Part shown: in pieces, positions 35,181 through 47,002 of the stretch
How positions within the stretch are numbered: position 1 is the stretch's first letter
How the letters are laid out: each line of letters opens with the position of its first letter
Origin: Rhinopithecus roxellana
Taxonomy: Eukaryota > Chordata > Mammalia > Primates > Cercopithecidae
DNA: 64,000 nt
Reading direction: 5' to 3'
Assembly: GCF_007565055.1 (NCBI RefSeq)
Contig: NC_044555.1
Span: 36,898,611-36,962,610 of the forward strand
Made by a program: the position numbers and the translations under genes
The notes under the pieces: generated by a model
Databases searched by the model: none
What the model saw: only the letters and a program-made list of their open reading frames with translations
Told to the model about the DNA's origin: nothing

Positions 35181-35345
35181 AGAGGTCATGTGTGGTGGCT
35201 CATGTCTATAATCCCAAGGCTTTGGATGGCTACGGCAGGAGTACGGCTTGAGGCAAGGAGCTCCAGGCTAAAGTGAGCCATGATCACACCACTGCACTTC
35301 AGCCTGGGAGACAGAGTGAGACCCTGTCTCTAAAAATAAATAAAT
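35181..35345 (+). mobile_element. Old Alu with large internal deletion
   Basis: The left-monomer start (GTGTGGTGGCTCATGTCTAT, AATCCCAAGGCTTTGG) is joined to the right-monomer end (GAGCCATGATCACACCACTG, GCCTGGGAGACAGAGTGAGA) with an AAATAAATAAATAA tail. The middle of the dimer is missing. It is diverged enough to be AluJ. Confidence 0.75.
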
Positions 35346-35455
35346 AAACCAAAGTTAGTGCATCATTACATTCTTTCAACACGAAACTATATACCAGTAT
35401 TACTGAATTCTGAGGACCTATCTCAATACCCCTTCTTTTTGAAAAATGGACATCA

Positions 35456-35745
35456 GGCCGGGCGCGGTGGCTCAAGCCTGTAATCCCAGCACTTTGGGAG
35501 GCCGAGACGGGCGGATCACGAGGTCAGGAGATCGAGACCATCCTGGCTAACACGGTGAAACCCCGTCTCTACTAAAAAAAAATACAAAAAATTAGCCGGG
35601 CGAGGTGGCGGGCGCCTGTAGTCCCAGCTACTCCGGAGGCTGAGGCAGGAGAATAGCGTAAACCCGGGAGGCGGAGCTTGCAGTGAGCTGAGATCCGGCC
35701 ACTGCACTCCAGCCTGGGCGACAGAGCGAGACTCCGTCTCACACA

Positions 35746-35792
<47 letters not shown>

Positions 35793-35795
35793 AAA
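35456..35795 (+). mobile_element. AluY, Old World monkey type
   Basis: A full-length young Alu with a long A-tail (about 35745-35795, broken by one G). It has a perfect 15-bp TSD GAAAAATGGACATCA (35441-35455 and 35796-35810). Confidence 0.96.
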
Positions 35796-35810
35796 GAAAA
35801 ATGGACATCA

Positions 35811-36544
35811 TCAGGAATGGGCACATAATATTCCCAGCTATCACTTGGCCCTTTAGCTAAAATAATTTAAATGAGATACATTGGGAAGAAGACATGATTA
35901 GCAATGAATTATATAATCTAAATCAAAGATTTAGGAGTCATAAAGGCATCACAGAATGTAGCACTAATGCTAATAAAAACATGATGCCACCAAACACACA
36001 AGTGTTAACACAAATGCAAAACTTCCTGCCAACTAAGAACAATTCCTTTACATAGGTGGAACTATTTTCTGGCAATGTATAATCAAAACCCAGTCATATT
36101 CTAGGGGAAAAGATACATGCAGAAGCATATAGTGCATTAACACATTTCCTCACAATATTTTTCTCAAAATTTTTGTGCAAGATTAATGTATATTTAGTTT
36201 ACATAAGGTTTACATAAAGGATAAGCTAAAATTGTGTCGGGTACGATGCCACCTTAAAAAATATTTGCTGAATGAATGAAAACATGTTGAATGTTTAAGG
36301 GTCAATACGTCACAATTACCCTGTGATACTCCTTCCAGCTCAGTGAGAAGGAACAAAACCAAACCTAAGAAGGAAAGAAAAATTAGTATTTCGTTCATGC
36401 TCATATCTAATCCATTTCTCATCCTTTTAAGACAAATTTCCTAAAAAGTCTTTTTCTCAGACTTCTTTATAACCCATTTCTTTCATAATGAACATTCTTC
36501 TTCATCATCTACTTAATTTTCCAAGCCATGAATTCTTCACCAAT
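35811..36544. other. Unique sequence between two AluY copies
   Basis: Nothing recognised. The 70-residue open frame at 36210-36422 (minus) has one hydrophobic stretch but no support as a gene. Confidence 0.5.
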
Positions 36545-36556
36545 AAGAATTTCTGG

Positions 36557-36836
36557 GGCCGGGCGCGGTGGCTCAAGCCTGTAATCCCAGCACTTTGGGA
36601 GGCCGAGACGGGCGGATCACGAGGTCAGGAGATCGAGACCATCCTGGCGAACACGGTGAAACCCCGTCTCTACTAAAAATACAAAAACTAGCCGGGCGAA
36701 GTGGCGGGCACCTGTAGTCCCAGCTACTCGGGAAGCTGAGGCAGGAGAATGGCGTAAACCCGGGAGGCGGAGCTTGCAGTGAGCTGAGATCCGGCCACTG
36801 CACTCCAGCCCCGGCGACAGAGTGAGACTCTGCCTC

Positions 36837-36863
<27 letters not shown>
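36557..36863 (+). mobile_element. AluY variant (GGGCGAAG type)
   Basis: Full length with A-tail and a perfect 12-bp TSD AAGAATTTCTGG (36545-36556 and 36864-36875). It differs from the other young Alus by AAAAATACAAAAACTAGCC, GGGCGAAGTGG, CCAGCCCCGGCGACAG and GAGACTCTGCCTC. These changes are shared with the copy at 53055. Confidence 0.95.
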
Positions 36864-36867
<4 letters not shown>

Positions 36868-36875
36868 ATTTCTGG

Positions 36876-38679
36876 AACACTGCACCATACTCTTCATGTC
36901 TTTTAAACTTAAAAAAAGAAAAAAAATATTTTTGCTAACTATGCCTGTTTGTGTAGAATTCCCAAATCTAAAACACCACCAAAATAGAGCATTTCTGACA
37001 CTTGTTGAATCAAACATATTTATTGATTATTTAGTATGTTTCAGGTCTTTCTATGTACCAAGAACACTGTGCTGAATAAATGACATCGTCCCAGACCACA
37101 CCTGGCACTGATTTTATATATTTGTGTGTATATATGTATTTAGATAGATATATATTTTACATATAGATATATCTATATATACTGATTATATATAAATATG
37201 TATATATACACTGATTACACATATAATTATATGTAATTATAATACATATAATTTTATTATATGCTTAATTTATATCTGTATGAAGACATGCTAATTTACA
37301 GGCCTCTATTTAGCGTTTTTGAGCAGTCTTTTCATTCTGTAATTAGCATGCTGGGTAAATAATTTCACTTCAGTGAGCCACTTTTTAAAATGGGCAGGTG
37401 AGGTGACATTTTTCTATAAGTGATTGATTCAAACTAATTATCTTTATACAAGTACAGATGCAGATTATGGAACATCAGCAGAGCAGAATTATTAGTGTTA
37501 TTTTAAATTTTAGAATATAATCAATTAATACGCACACAAAGCAAGTAGGTACAGTTTTCATTGAAAATATTATTAATATAGCAAGAGTCAAAAGACCACA
37601 CAAATTTCATCTGATTTGCAAATACCTGTAATCACTTTACAAACTCTGACTTTTAAGAATGTAGGTATTTTAAATACTATTTCAAATCGAAGAAATACTT
37701 TCTTTGGTTTTTAAAAGACATGTAGATCATACACTGTCTCAGCAGAAAAAAATTTTAAAAATAATTTATTAGACAACAGAGAAAAGTAAAACACAGCACT
37801 GTATGTAGTACCATAAAAAGAAAAAAAAAACATAATCTCATTCTGTTAATTAAATAGTTGGAAAGGATTCCATGCACATGCCTTTTGAATTTGATAGCAT
37901 TTCTTGTGTCAAAATTTGACTAATGATTAGAAAGATAATTGACAGAATTTTCACATCTCTACCATTACATTGCTTACATGGTATGTAACTTCCACAGACT
38001 TAATGTAGTTTGTAAAGTCAGTATACAGGAATTCATCTTCCTATAGTTTCATAAAATAACACTAATTAGGATCAAATTTAGAACAGATACTCACGACTAT
38101 ATTTGCCATATGTTTCCATATGGTTGTCCTGTGTGATATGTGATGTGGTAGTCCAAAAAAAAAGTTTATCATGGTGCAATTCACCAAAATAAGCCACTTC
38201 ACTAGTTTGCATTGACTTAGCAATAAAGGAAGTCATTTGTTCTCTATCATTAATATATAATCCCAAATTAATATTTAATACTGCATAAATTGTGTCATTA
38301 CCGGTTACATTTATAAGACAGATTTAGAAGTATTTGTCTGCTTCAAACACTGTTATAAATATTGGCATGTCCATAGAAAGGCAACATAATTATAATTCCA
38401 TATAAGTCGTTCACTAAGAATGCAAGGTAACTTGTAAAAGAGGGGTAGAAGAAAATAACAAAAACAAAAACATGCAAGTAAAGGAAGGAAGACAAAGAGG
38501 GCCAGACTAAAATAACAAAAACAATAACACAGAAGTAAAGGAAGAAAGACCCAAATACTCCAAGTGCTATGTTAGCTCATTTAATTTTATATATTTAATA
38601 TAAATATAATATATAAATATATTTTATATAATATATTTAATATAAATATAATAATTTAATATTGTATAATATATAAACT
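36876..38679. other. AT-rich unique sequence
   Basis: No gene recognised. It contains TATA-rich low-complexity stretches at about 37105-37262 and 38580-38676. Confidence 0.55.
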
Positions 38680-38955
38680 GGCCAGGCACGGTGGCTCATG
38701 CCTGTAATCCCAACACTTTGGGAGGCCAAGGCAGGCAGATCACGAGATCAGGAGATCGAGACCATCCTGGCCAACACGGTGAAACCCTGTCTCTACTAAA
38801 ATACAAAACAATTAGCTGGGCGTGGTAGGGCGCGCCTGTAGCCCCAGCTACTCGGGACGCCGAGGCGGGGGAATCGCTTGAACCCAGGTGGCGGAGGTTG
38901 CAGTGAGCGGAGTTCGGGCCCCTGCACTCCAGCCTGGTGACAGAACAAGACTCCG
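38680..38955 (+). mobile_element. Alu with substituted tail
   Basis: Full-length Alu (GGCCAGGCACGGTGGCTCAT to CAGAACAAGACTCCG) with scattered substitutions, including GGTAGGGCGCGCC. In place of an A-tail it runs straight into ATCT repeats. No clear TSD was found by eye. Confidence 0.88.

Positions 38956-38998
<43 letters not shown>
38956..38998. repeat. (ATCT)n microsatellite replacing an Alu tail
   Basis: About ten ATCT units directly after the Alu right monomer. Confidence 0.95.
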
Positions 38999-38999
38999 G

Positions 39000-39677
39000 T
39001 AATTTTTCTCTGTTTTTAGGTCATCTCAGCTTTGCAGTACAGCGCTCAAGTGTCATTTTAATACTTATGGTATCAGGACGGTCTCATCTTTCTTACAGAG
39101 AGTTCAAAATTATTTTCATTCTTATAGGAAGTTTTTGTTGTAAATGTTAGAGTGCTCAGAAATGAGTAGTTACTTGCTTGAGTTTATAAAGCTGTTAATA
39201 TTTGAATCTAAATCATATGGTTCAGATGAATATATTCTTTCTTTTGATAAAAATTTGGTTTTGATAAATAGATTTCTACATGAATAAATATTCTCAGAAG
39301 GCATTTAGTCTGGATATAATATGGATACATCTCTCTATCTACATAATTTGTCTATCCGTATCCAAATACAGATAATATTAATATACAACAGAATTCACAC
39401 ATTTATGTGAACTAAAATGTAACTTCACAGTCCTTCAGTTTTCATATCAGCTCCATGAATAACCTCAGAGTAATAAATACATGATGTTGTGTAGTAGATG
39501 AAACTTTAATACCCATTTGAATCATTGCCAATCACCCTCCTGCTTCCTACATTTTTTGTTTGTTTGTTTTTGTTTTGTTTTGTTAAATTTTTTTAAATTT
39601 TTTTAAATTTTTTATTTATTTTATTTTTTTTACCTACATTTTGATTATTTAAAAAATCCACGAAATTTAGCCTAGGG
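39000..39677. other. Unique sequence with T-rich tract
   Basis: No gene. A low-complexity TTTTG and TTTAAATTTTT tract occupies about 39551-39635. Confidence 0.55.
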
Positions 39678-39693
39678 AGAATTTGACATAATT

Positions 39694-39996
39694 CTTTTTT
39701 TTTTTTTTTTTTTTGAGACAGAGTCTCGTTCTGTAGCCCAAACTGGAGTGCAGTGGCCAGATCTCAGCTCACTGCAAGCCCCGCCTTTCGGATTCACGCC
39801 ATTCTCCTGCCTCAGCCTCCCAAGTAGCTGGGACTATAGGCGCCCGCCACCTCGTCGGGCTAGTTTTTTGTATTTTTTAGTAGAGAAGGGGTTTCACCGG
39901 GTTAGCCAGGATGGTCTCGATCTCCTGACCTCGTGATCCACCCATCTCGGCCTCCCAAAGTGCTGGGATTACAGGCTTGAGCCACCGCGCCCGGCC
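39694..39996 (-). mobile_element. AluY, antisense, Old World monkey type
   Basis: A T-run, then GAGACAGAGTCTCGTTCTGT to GAGCCACCGCGCCCGGCC. It has a perfect 16-bp TSD AGAATTTGACATAATT (39678-39693 and 39997-40012). Confidence 0.96.
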
Positions 39997-40012
39997 AGAA
40001 TTTGACATAATT

Positions 40013-41885
40013 AAAGGAAAATTTTCATTTCTGTCTGTCTGCTAAAGTAGTCTGTGATCACCAAATACTGTTAAGTAGTCAACTACAAACAAATTAGAAT
40101 GCTGGAAGTTTGTGGCTCTTCACTAAATCAATCTGTATCAATTAGGTTTCATTACTTTTCTTATCATGAAGTTTTTTTTTTATGTTACATTCAGCCTAAC
40201 AAAGTCTTGAGAATATGCCTACTTAGCAAACACACTTTCTTACCCTGTAACAGAAATAATTGATAGACTCAAAGATAAAACTTTACTTTTGTTCTCACTA
40301 GAACTCAAGTGGTGAATAATTGAAAAACAATTTAAGGTTTTCCATTTAAATCAGTGGTTTTTAAAATTTGCATACACATAGATCAAATGGATAATTTTAC
40401 AAAAATATTATTTCCAGGCTATACTCCCAGAGAAAATAATAATATTAGTAGGACATAGCATTAATATTTCTTTTTTGCATTTTTTATTTTGGTAAAACAT
40501 ACATAACATTTATATGTTGTATGATGGATCTGCACATGAATGCTTGAGGTACACTGATTTTAACTATTTAAAAATATTATGCAAATGTACTTGTTTCATT
40601 GAAAAATTCGTACTATTGATTAAAGGCTAGTGCTGCTGTCGTGTAGCAGTCAGGTTACTGTGAAGGTATGGGCAAACTGCAAATAAACTTCTTGAGATAT
40701 TAGAATGATCAAAATTAAGTTTAGATTTGTAAATACAATGATAACTTGTGAAATCTTCCACAATTGGATGTCCTACTCTGACATGGCAAACGCATCAATA
40801 TTAATCAATTGGAAACTTTTTTTGACAGGCTTCTACTTAACCAATTCATTCGATTAAATAAAGCTCATTATTCTCACAGTGAATAAAACATTGACTTGAT
40901 GAAGTCAACAAGATTTATGTCCTCACCTCAGCTAGGAAGCCACTTTACAGTATGCCCACTCACTTCTGAGCCAAAGCGAGTTTTATGCTTAAGAAAAGTC
41001 AGATGTTGTTTTAAAATACATTTACATGAGCTGCATTTGCTGTTGCAACATTTAATTTAATTAAAATCTCGTATTACCCAATGAAATATTAATATAAAAA
41101 TAATTGCTTCAAAGAAGATGAAATTGAACTTTTCAGAAAGATTACAAAGGGCAAAATGCTGCAATGACTTGTCATAGAGTACTGTCTGAGCAAGAGAACA
41201 ACAGAAGATTCAGAAAAAGTATCATGAAACTCTAGAAGCATTCCGTACTCAGAACACTTTTCAGGAGCATTTAGAGACACACTCCATTTTATGGGAACAA
41301 AAACCGGACACCACATACTATGTAATATTGGTGCAGTGTATGTAATAAACATGGTGCATTGTGCTAAAATCAGTGAACATACATCCAAAGGCAAGGCAAA
41401 GATTCTACATCAAATTATGAAAGACAAATGTACATTTCTTTGTTTCAAATATTTATCATATGTATGTAATATATATATGTATGTACTTCTTAATATTTAC
41501 CTGTTCATCTGATTGCTTTGATGAATCATCCTACCTCTGATTATGACTGTGACTGTTAAAAGAGCTTCTACTGGAATTAAATGGGGTTATGTGCTTACCA
41601 ATAAAATATTGATGTTCTATAATCTTCTAACCAAAGATTTTTTAGCCTAGCCTTGTGAATAAAATTTAGCTCTAATATCTGGTCTCTGAGGTTGGATTTT
41701 TGGTGTGTATTTCTGAGTGTATATTTGTGTGAGGAAAATTTTCCCAATGATCTCAGATGGATACAATGTAACTGACTTTATCTTTACTATTTCATGAACT
41801 CTATAATAAGTTATTATTTATTCAATATTATGCACAATATTGATTTTTTAAATTATCCAATTATACTGTTCCAGAATTTTAAGAA
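40013..41885. other. AT-rich unique sequence
   Basis: About 1.9 kb with no recognised features. The 101-residue open frame at 41089-41394 (minus) shows no domain and has an overlapping frame on the other strand. Confidence 0.5.
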
Positions 41886-41889
41886 AAAC

Positions 41890-42095
41890 ACTACAATACA
41901 CTAATATTTGTTACACCTACCATGTGCAGGAAGTCTCTTTTTGTATGCATTTTATCATTTCAACAACTTTCTGATATAAATACTATTTTCATTCCTGTTA
42001 AATCAATGGGGAAACTAAAGTTGAGATAGAAAGATAGGTGACAGAGCTGAGATCCTAACAAAGAGTTTCTGACTCTAGAGCTTTTTGTGGGCTTA
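41890..42095 (+). mobile_element. MIR SINE remnant
   Basis: TTTATCATTTCAACAACTTT, then AATACTATTTTCATTCCTGT, then AATGGGGAAACTAAAGTTGA, then GACAGAGCTGAGATCCTAAC and CTGACTCTAGAGC follow the order of the MIR consensus. Confidence 0.65.
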
Positions 42096-43239
42096 ACTAC
42101 TGCATGATAATGACCTCCAGAATGTTTTCTGGCAGAATGGGCAGAGCACGATGTAATTTGAGCTCTCATGTACGATTCAAATATAATCATGATACTGTGT
42201 GTTTTAACCCATGCTCTATTATCAATTTTTTGGGTAAATTTGTGCAAACAATCTATCCTTCTCCAACCTCAATTTCCACCTCTTTAAAATGGAGTATTTG
42301 TGTATATTATTCTAAATGTTCACTTTAACTTTGAAAGAATTTTTATACTCTCATATCAGGGATTAAATTTTGAATTAATAGGTTGACCAGAAATTCTGTT
42401 TCTGTTGTTTGATGTTTCTTGGTCTTCCACTGTTCATGAGAATGATCAACCATCTGGGAATAGTATGGAGACAAACAAAAAATATTCAGTTTAAAAGTTT
42501 ATTCACTTTCTGATACAGAAGATTGAAGCTGCTATATGAGAAGTTATTTGAAAGTTGTGTACTTCTCAAATAGCTATGTTGCCCTGATTCTATTCAGTTG
42601 ACTTTAATTTTTCTGTTCATACAGTCTACACAGAAAATGCCTACGTAAAATGCCTATGCTATTTGTTGAGATTTTTCTCTAAAAATAAAGCTCTACACTA
42701 CACCTGTAGGTTAATAATTGTAATCCATCAAGAATGAGCAAAAAATTCAGGGCATGCCTATGTTGATCTATCTTTTCTCAATCAATTTAGTAGCTGAAGG
42801 ATGTCAAACACTTGTTAAGCTTGGCAAATAAAAGTAATGACATATTACATTATAAGAGGACTTTAGAAAAGTCCTATCTGCTACTGCACATTTAAGTGAT
42901 GCCTATCTGAGGAACACCAAAGTCATCTGCAAAAGAACAGATCTATTATGTGAGCCATTCTAAAAATATATGAAAAAATATAAAAATCTGTTGCTATATA
43001 TTTTTAAACATAATGCTTTTGCCAGCTAGCAAACAATAAAATTTTGGCTATAAGAAGTTACTGAAAACTATCAAAACTACATATTCTACATAGCAGAAAC
43101 TTGGACTCCGCAAAATTCTCAAATTTTAAAGAGGTAATTAAGTTAATTAAGTCCCCTTTCCTCAGCACGCACTCGTATTCTTGGTGGTGTATATGCTCAA
43201 TCATTTTAGATATCATTTTAAAAGATATAGGGAGTTTCA
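42096..43239. other. Unique sequence
   Basis: About 1.1 kb, with no gene or repeat recognised. Confidence 0.5.
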
Positions 43240-43615
43240 TGTGTTAGTTCATTTTCACACTGCTAATAACAACATACCAGAGACTGGGTAATTTATACAT
43301 GAAAAGGGTTTAATGAACATACAGTTCCACATGGTGGGGGGTTGGGGGGGCTTACACTCATGGCATAAAGCAAGGAGGAGCGAGTCACATCTTACATGGA
43401 TGGCAGTAGGCAAAGAAAGAGCTTGTTCAGGGAAAATCCTGTTTTTAAAACAATCAGATCTTGTGAGACTCATTCAGTACCAAGAGAACACTGCAGCAAA
43501 GACCTGCCCCCATAATTCAATCACTTCCCACTGGGTTCCCCCTGATAAGATATGGGAATTGTGGGAGTTAGAATTAAAGATGAGATTTGGGTGGGGACAC
43601 AGTCAAACCATATCA
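43240..43615 (-). repeat. THE1 LTR (3' LTR in element orientation)
   Basis: Starts TGTGTTAGTTCATTTTCACA, ends GGACACAGTCAAACCATATC plus A. It carries the reverse complement of the GATCTGATGG block. The run GGTGGGGGGTTGGGGGGG at about 43333-43350 is a local G-rich change. Confidence 0.9.
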
Positions 43616-44822
43616 TTCCACCCCTGGTCTATCCCAAATCTCATGTTTTAGCATTTCAAAAACAATCATGCTTTCCCAACAGTCTTCCAAAGTCTTAACT
43701 CATTCCAGCATTAACTCAAAAGTCCACAGTCCAACATCTCATCTGAGACAAGGCAAGCACCATTAGACGATCAGCCTGTAAAATCAAAAGCAACTTAGTT
43801 ACTTCCTAGATACAATGTGGGTACAGGCATTGGGTAAATACAACCATTTCAAATGGCAGAGATTGGCAAAACAAAGAGACTACAGGCTCCATGCAAGTCC
43901 AAAACTCATCAGGGCAGTCAAATCTTAAAGCTCTAAAATGATCTCCTTTGACTCCATGTCTCACATCTGGGTCACACTGATGCAAGAAGTGGGTTCCCAT
44001 GATCTTGGGCAGCTCTTCCTCTGTAGCTTGGAAGGGTACACCTTCCCTCCCAGCTGCTTTCATGGGCTGTTGTTTAGTGTCTGTGGCTTTTCCAGACACG
44101 TGGTGCAAGCTGTCAGTGGATCTAACATTCTGGGGTCTGAAGGACAGTGGTCCACTTTTCACAGCTCCACTAGGTGGTGCCCCAGTAGGGATTACGTTTG
44201 GGGGCTCTGACCTCACATTTCCCTTCCACACTGCCGTAGCAGAGGTTCTCCATGAGGGCCCTGCCCCTGCAGCAAACTTCTGCTAAACATACAGGTGATC
44301 CACACATCGCCTACAATCTAGGTAGAGGTTCCCAAACCTCAGTTTTTGACCTCTGTGCACCCAGAAGCTCAACATTACATGGAAGTTGTCAAGGCTTGGA
44401 GCTTGAACCCTCTGAAGCCATGACTCAAGCTGTACCTTGGCCCAATTTATTTATGGTTGGAGTGACTGGGATGCAGGTACCAATTCCCTAGATTGCGCAC
44501 AGCACAGGGAGCCGACAAAGCCATTTTCAAATCCTAGGCCTCTGGACGTGTAATAGGAGGAGCTTCCATGAAGACCTCTCACATGCCCAGGTGACATTTT
44601 CCCCCATTGTCTTGGTGATTAACATTCAGCTTCTCATTAGTTATGCAAATTTCTATAATTGGCTTTAATTTCTCCTCAGAAAATGGTAAATTATTTTCTA
44701 TCAAATTGTCAGGCTGCAAAATGTCTGAACTTTTATATCTGCTTCCCTTATAAAACTGAGTGTCTTTAATAGCACCCAAGTCGTCGTTTGAATGCTTTGC
44801 CACTTAGAAATTTCTTCTGCTA

Positions 44823-44986
44823 GGCCGGGCGCGGTGGCTCACGCCTGTAATCCCAGCTCTCAGGGAGGCAGAGGCGGGAGGATAGCTTGAGCCCAGGAGT
44901 TCGAGACCTGCCTGGGTAATACAGCGAGACCCCGTTCTCCACAAAAAGGAAAAAAAAAAAAAAAAAAAAAGACAAAAAAAAAAAAA
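44823..44986 (+). pseudogene. BCYRN1: BC200 RNA retropseudogene
   Basis: BC200 is the primate cytoplasmic RNA made of an Alu left-arm domain, an A-rich domain and a unique C-rich end; it binds SRP9/14 and acts on dendritic translation. This copy has the Alu-domain start and the BC200-specific blocks CCCAGCTCTCAGGGAGGC, GGAGGATAGCTTGAGCCC, CGAGACCTGCCTGGG, GAGACCCCGTTCTCCA and AAAAAGGAAAA, then A-rich sequence with a GACAAAAA break. It ends inside the A-rich domain and lacks the unique 3' part, so it is a retrocopy and not the parent gene. TSDs GAAATTTCTTCTGCTA (44807-44822) and GAAACTTCTTCTGCTA (44987-45002) match 15 of 16. The other THE1 at about 51540 shows the unoccupied site. Confidence 0.88.
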
Positions 44987-45097
44987 GAAACTTCTTCTGC
45001 TAGATACCCTAAATCATCTCTCTCAAGTTCAAAGTTCCACAAATCTTTAGGGAAGGGGAGAATGCCACCAGTCTGTTTGTTAAAAGATAACAAGGGT

Positions 45098-45404
45098 AGG
45101 GCCGGGCGTGGTGACTCACACCTGTAATCCCAGCACTTTGGGAGGCCAAGGTGGGTGGATCACCTGAGGTCAGGAGTTTGAGACCAGCCTGGCCAACCTG
45201 GTGAAACCCCATGTCTACCAAAAGTACAAAAAATTAGCCAGGCGTGGTGGCAGACGCCTGTAATCCCAGCTACTCAGGAGGCTGAGGCAGGAGAATCGCT
45301 TGAACCTGGAAGGTGGAGGCTGTGATGAGCTGAGATCACACCACTGCACTCCAGCCTGGATGACAGAGCGAGACTCGGTCTCCAAAAACAAACAAACAAA
45401 CAAA
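45098..45404 (+). mobile_element. AluS
   Basis: Full-length Alu with S-type features (GGTGGATCACCTGAGGTCAG, GAGATCACACCACTGCACTC). The tail is AAAAACAAACAAACAAAC. It has a perfect 16-bp TSD AAAAGATAACAAGGGT (45082-45097 and 45405-45420). It lies inside the THE1 internal region. Confidence 0.93.
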
Positions 45405-45670
45405 AAAAGATAACAAGGGTCACCTTTGCTCCAGTTCCTCATTTTCATCTGACACCACCTCAGGCTGGATTTTATTGTCCATATTGCTGTCAGCATTTTG
45501 GGCAAAGCAATTCAACAAGTCTCTAGGGAGTTTCAAACTTTCCCACATTTTTTCTATCTTCTTCTGAGCCCTCTAAATTGTTCCACCCCCTGCTTGTTAC
45601 CCAGTTTGAAAGTTGTCTCCACATTTTTGGGTATCTTTTCAGCAGCACCCCACTTCTGGTACCAATTTAC

Positions 45671-46040
45671 TGTATTAATCTGATTTCATGCTGCTCATAA
45701 AGACATATCTGAGACTGAGTAATTTATGTGGGAAAGGATTTAATGGACTTACAGTTCCACATGGCTGAGGAGGCCTCACAATTATGGTAGAAGACAAGGA
45801 GGAGCAAGTCACATCTTATATGGATGGCAGCAGGCAAAAAGAGAGCTTGTGTAGGGCAACTCCCGTTTTTAAAACCATCAGATCTTGTGAGACTCATTTA
45901 GTATCACAAGAAGAGCACAGGAAAGGCCTGCCTCATAATTCAGTCACCTCCCACCAGGTTCCACCTCCCACAACATTTGGGAATTGTGGGAGTTACAATT
46001 CAAGATGAAATTTGGGTGGGGACACAGTCAAACCATATCA
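45671..46040 (-). repeat. THE1 LTR (5' LTR in element orientation)
   Basis: Starts TGTATTAATCTGATTTCATG and ends GTCAAACCATATCA. The adjacent internal sequence GGTACCAATTTAC is the primer-binding region in antisense. Confidence 0.9.
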
Positions 46041-47002
46041 CTGCATATAATATATTCAAGGCAATTTTGTACAATATTCTAGATGGTACATACTCACTTC
46101 TGAGTCCATTTAATGCAAAAAGAAGTACATTATTTGCACACTACATAGGAAAGAGGCTGCACATGATATAGAATCATTTAAACATTGGTTGATATTCAGG
46201 AAGTATTCTTCCTTGTTCTTTTTTTTTTTTTTTTTTTAATTCTGCTCTGTGATGTCTTGAAAAGAAATTTCTAAGATTAAGATGTAGGTGTTATCAAGTA
46301 ATAATAAGGATTTAAAATCTGGGCTGGCTTTGGTGACATATCGAGACATGACACAAAACCAATAGTATGAGGTTAAATTAAGGAGTTCACTTAAGTTGAA
46401 GGCATTTGCTAACATGTTCTTTCAGAATTATTATGGAATCAAAGAGTAGGAGCAAAAACATACTTTGTCTAATCCAGTTTGCTTCTTCATTCCAAAACTG
46501 AATTTTAGTTATTTGTGACACTGCTGAAAATCCTACTCTTAATTACATTCAAGGGAGATGATTCTATAATATACCATATGTATTTTTCCAGCAGTCTATC
46601 TTACTAGAAAGAAGCAATTCCTTAGAGCTAGCATAATTTTTAATTATAATTTAATTCAATTCAACTTTCTCTCCTATATCTAGTAAAAATAAAGTACACT
46701 TGATCTTTAAATACTCTAGTTTCATTAAGTACTTACAAAATTAAAAACAGTTTTAAAATCACTTTTAGACTTCTCCTGATTCCTTTAAACTTTTCTTATG
46801 CATTAGTTTTTCCCAACCTAATTGTTTTCTTGGTCTACTCTGAAAATTATTCTTTTAGTTTTTTAACCCCTCATAATTTATGATGCATTCTCGATGTGAA
46901 CTCTTAAAATCCATGTTGGAATTAACTTGTGTTTATATCACTTTTTTTCAAGCAAGTTGTAGTATTTTAAACTATAAGATCTCCTCACAGAAATATACAT
47001 GA
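46041..47002. other. Unique AT-rich sequence
   Basis: No gene. A T-run lies at 46219-46238, with no recognisable element beside it. Confidence 0.5.

Larger units (their letters stand above)
43240..46040 (-). mobile_element. Complete THE1 element (LTR-internal-LTR)
   Basis: A MaLR (ERVL-related, non-autonomous) element in antisense orientation, with LTRs at 43240-43615 (376 bp) and 45671-46040 (370 bp). The internal region is 43616-45670. It is 2055 bp, or about 1552 bp once the BC200 retrocopy, the AluS and their extra TSD copies are subtracted. That nearly equals the second THE1 in this window (about 1559 bp). The sequence ACCAATTTAC next to the LTR is the primer-binding side. The 5-bp flanks are TTTCA and CTGCA, a weak match. 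The longest sense frame (43806-44231, 141 residues) shows no gag, pol or env motif I recognise. Confidence 0.92.

Noticed and set aside
43806..44231. 141-residue frame in THE1 sense orientation
   Set aside because: No gag, protease, reverse transcriptase or envelope motif is visible, and THE1 elements are non-autonomous. It is kept only as part of the THE1 entry.
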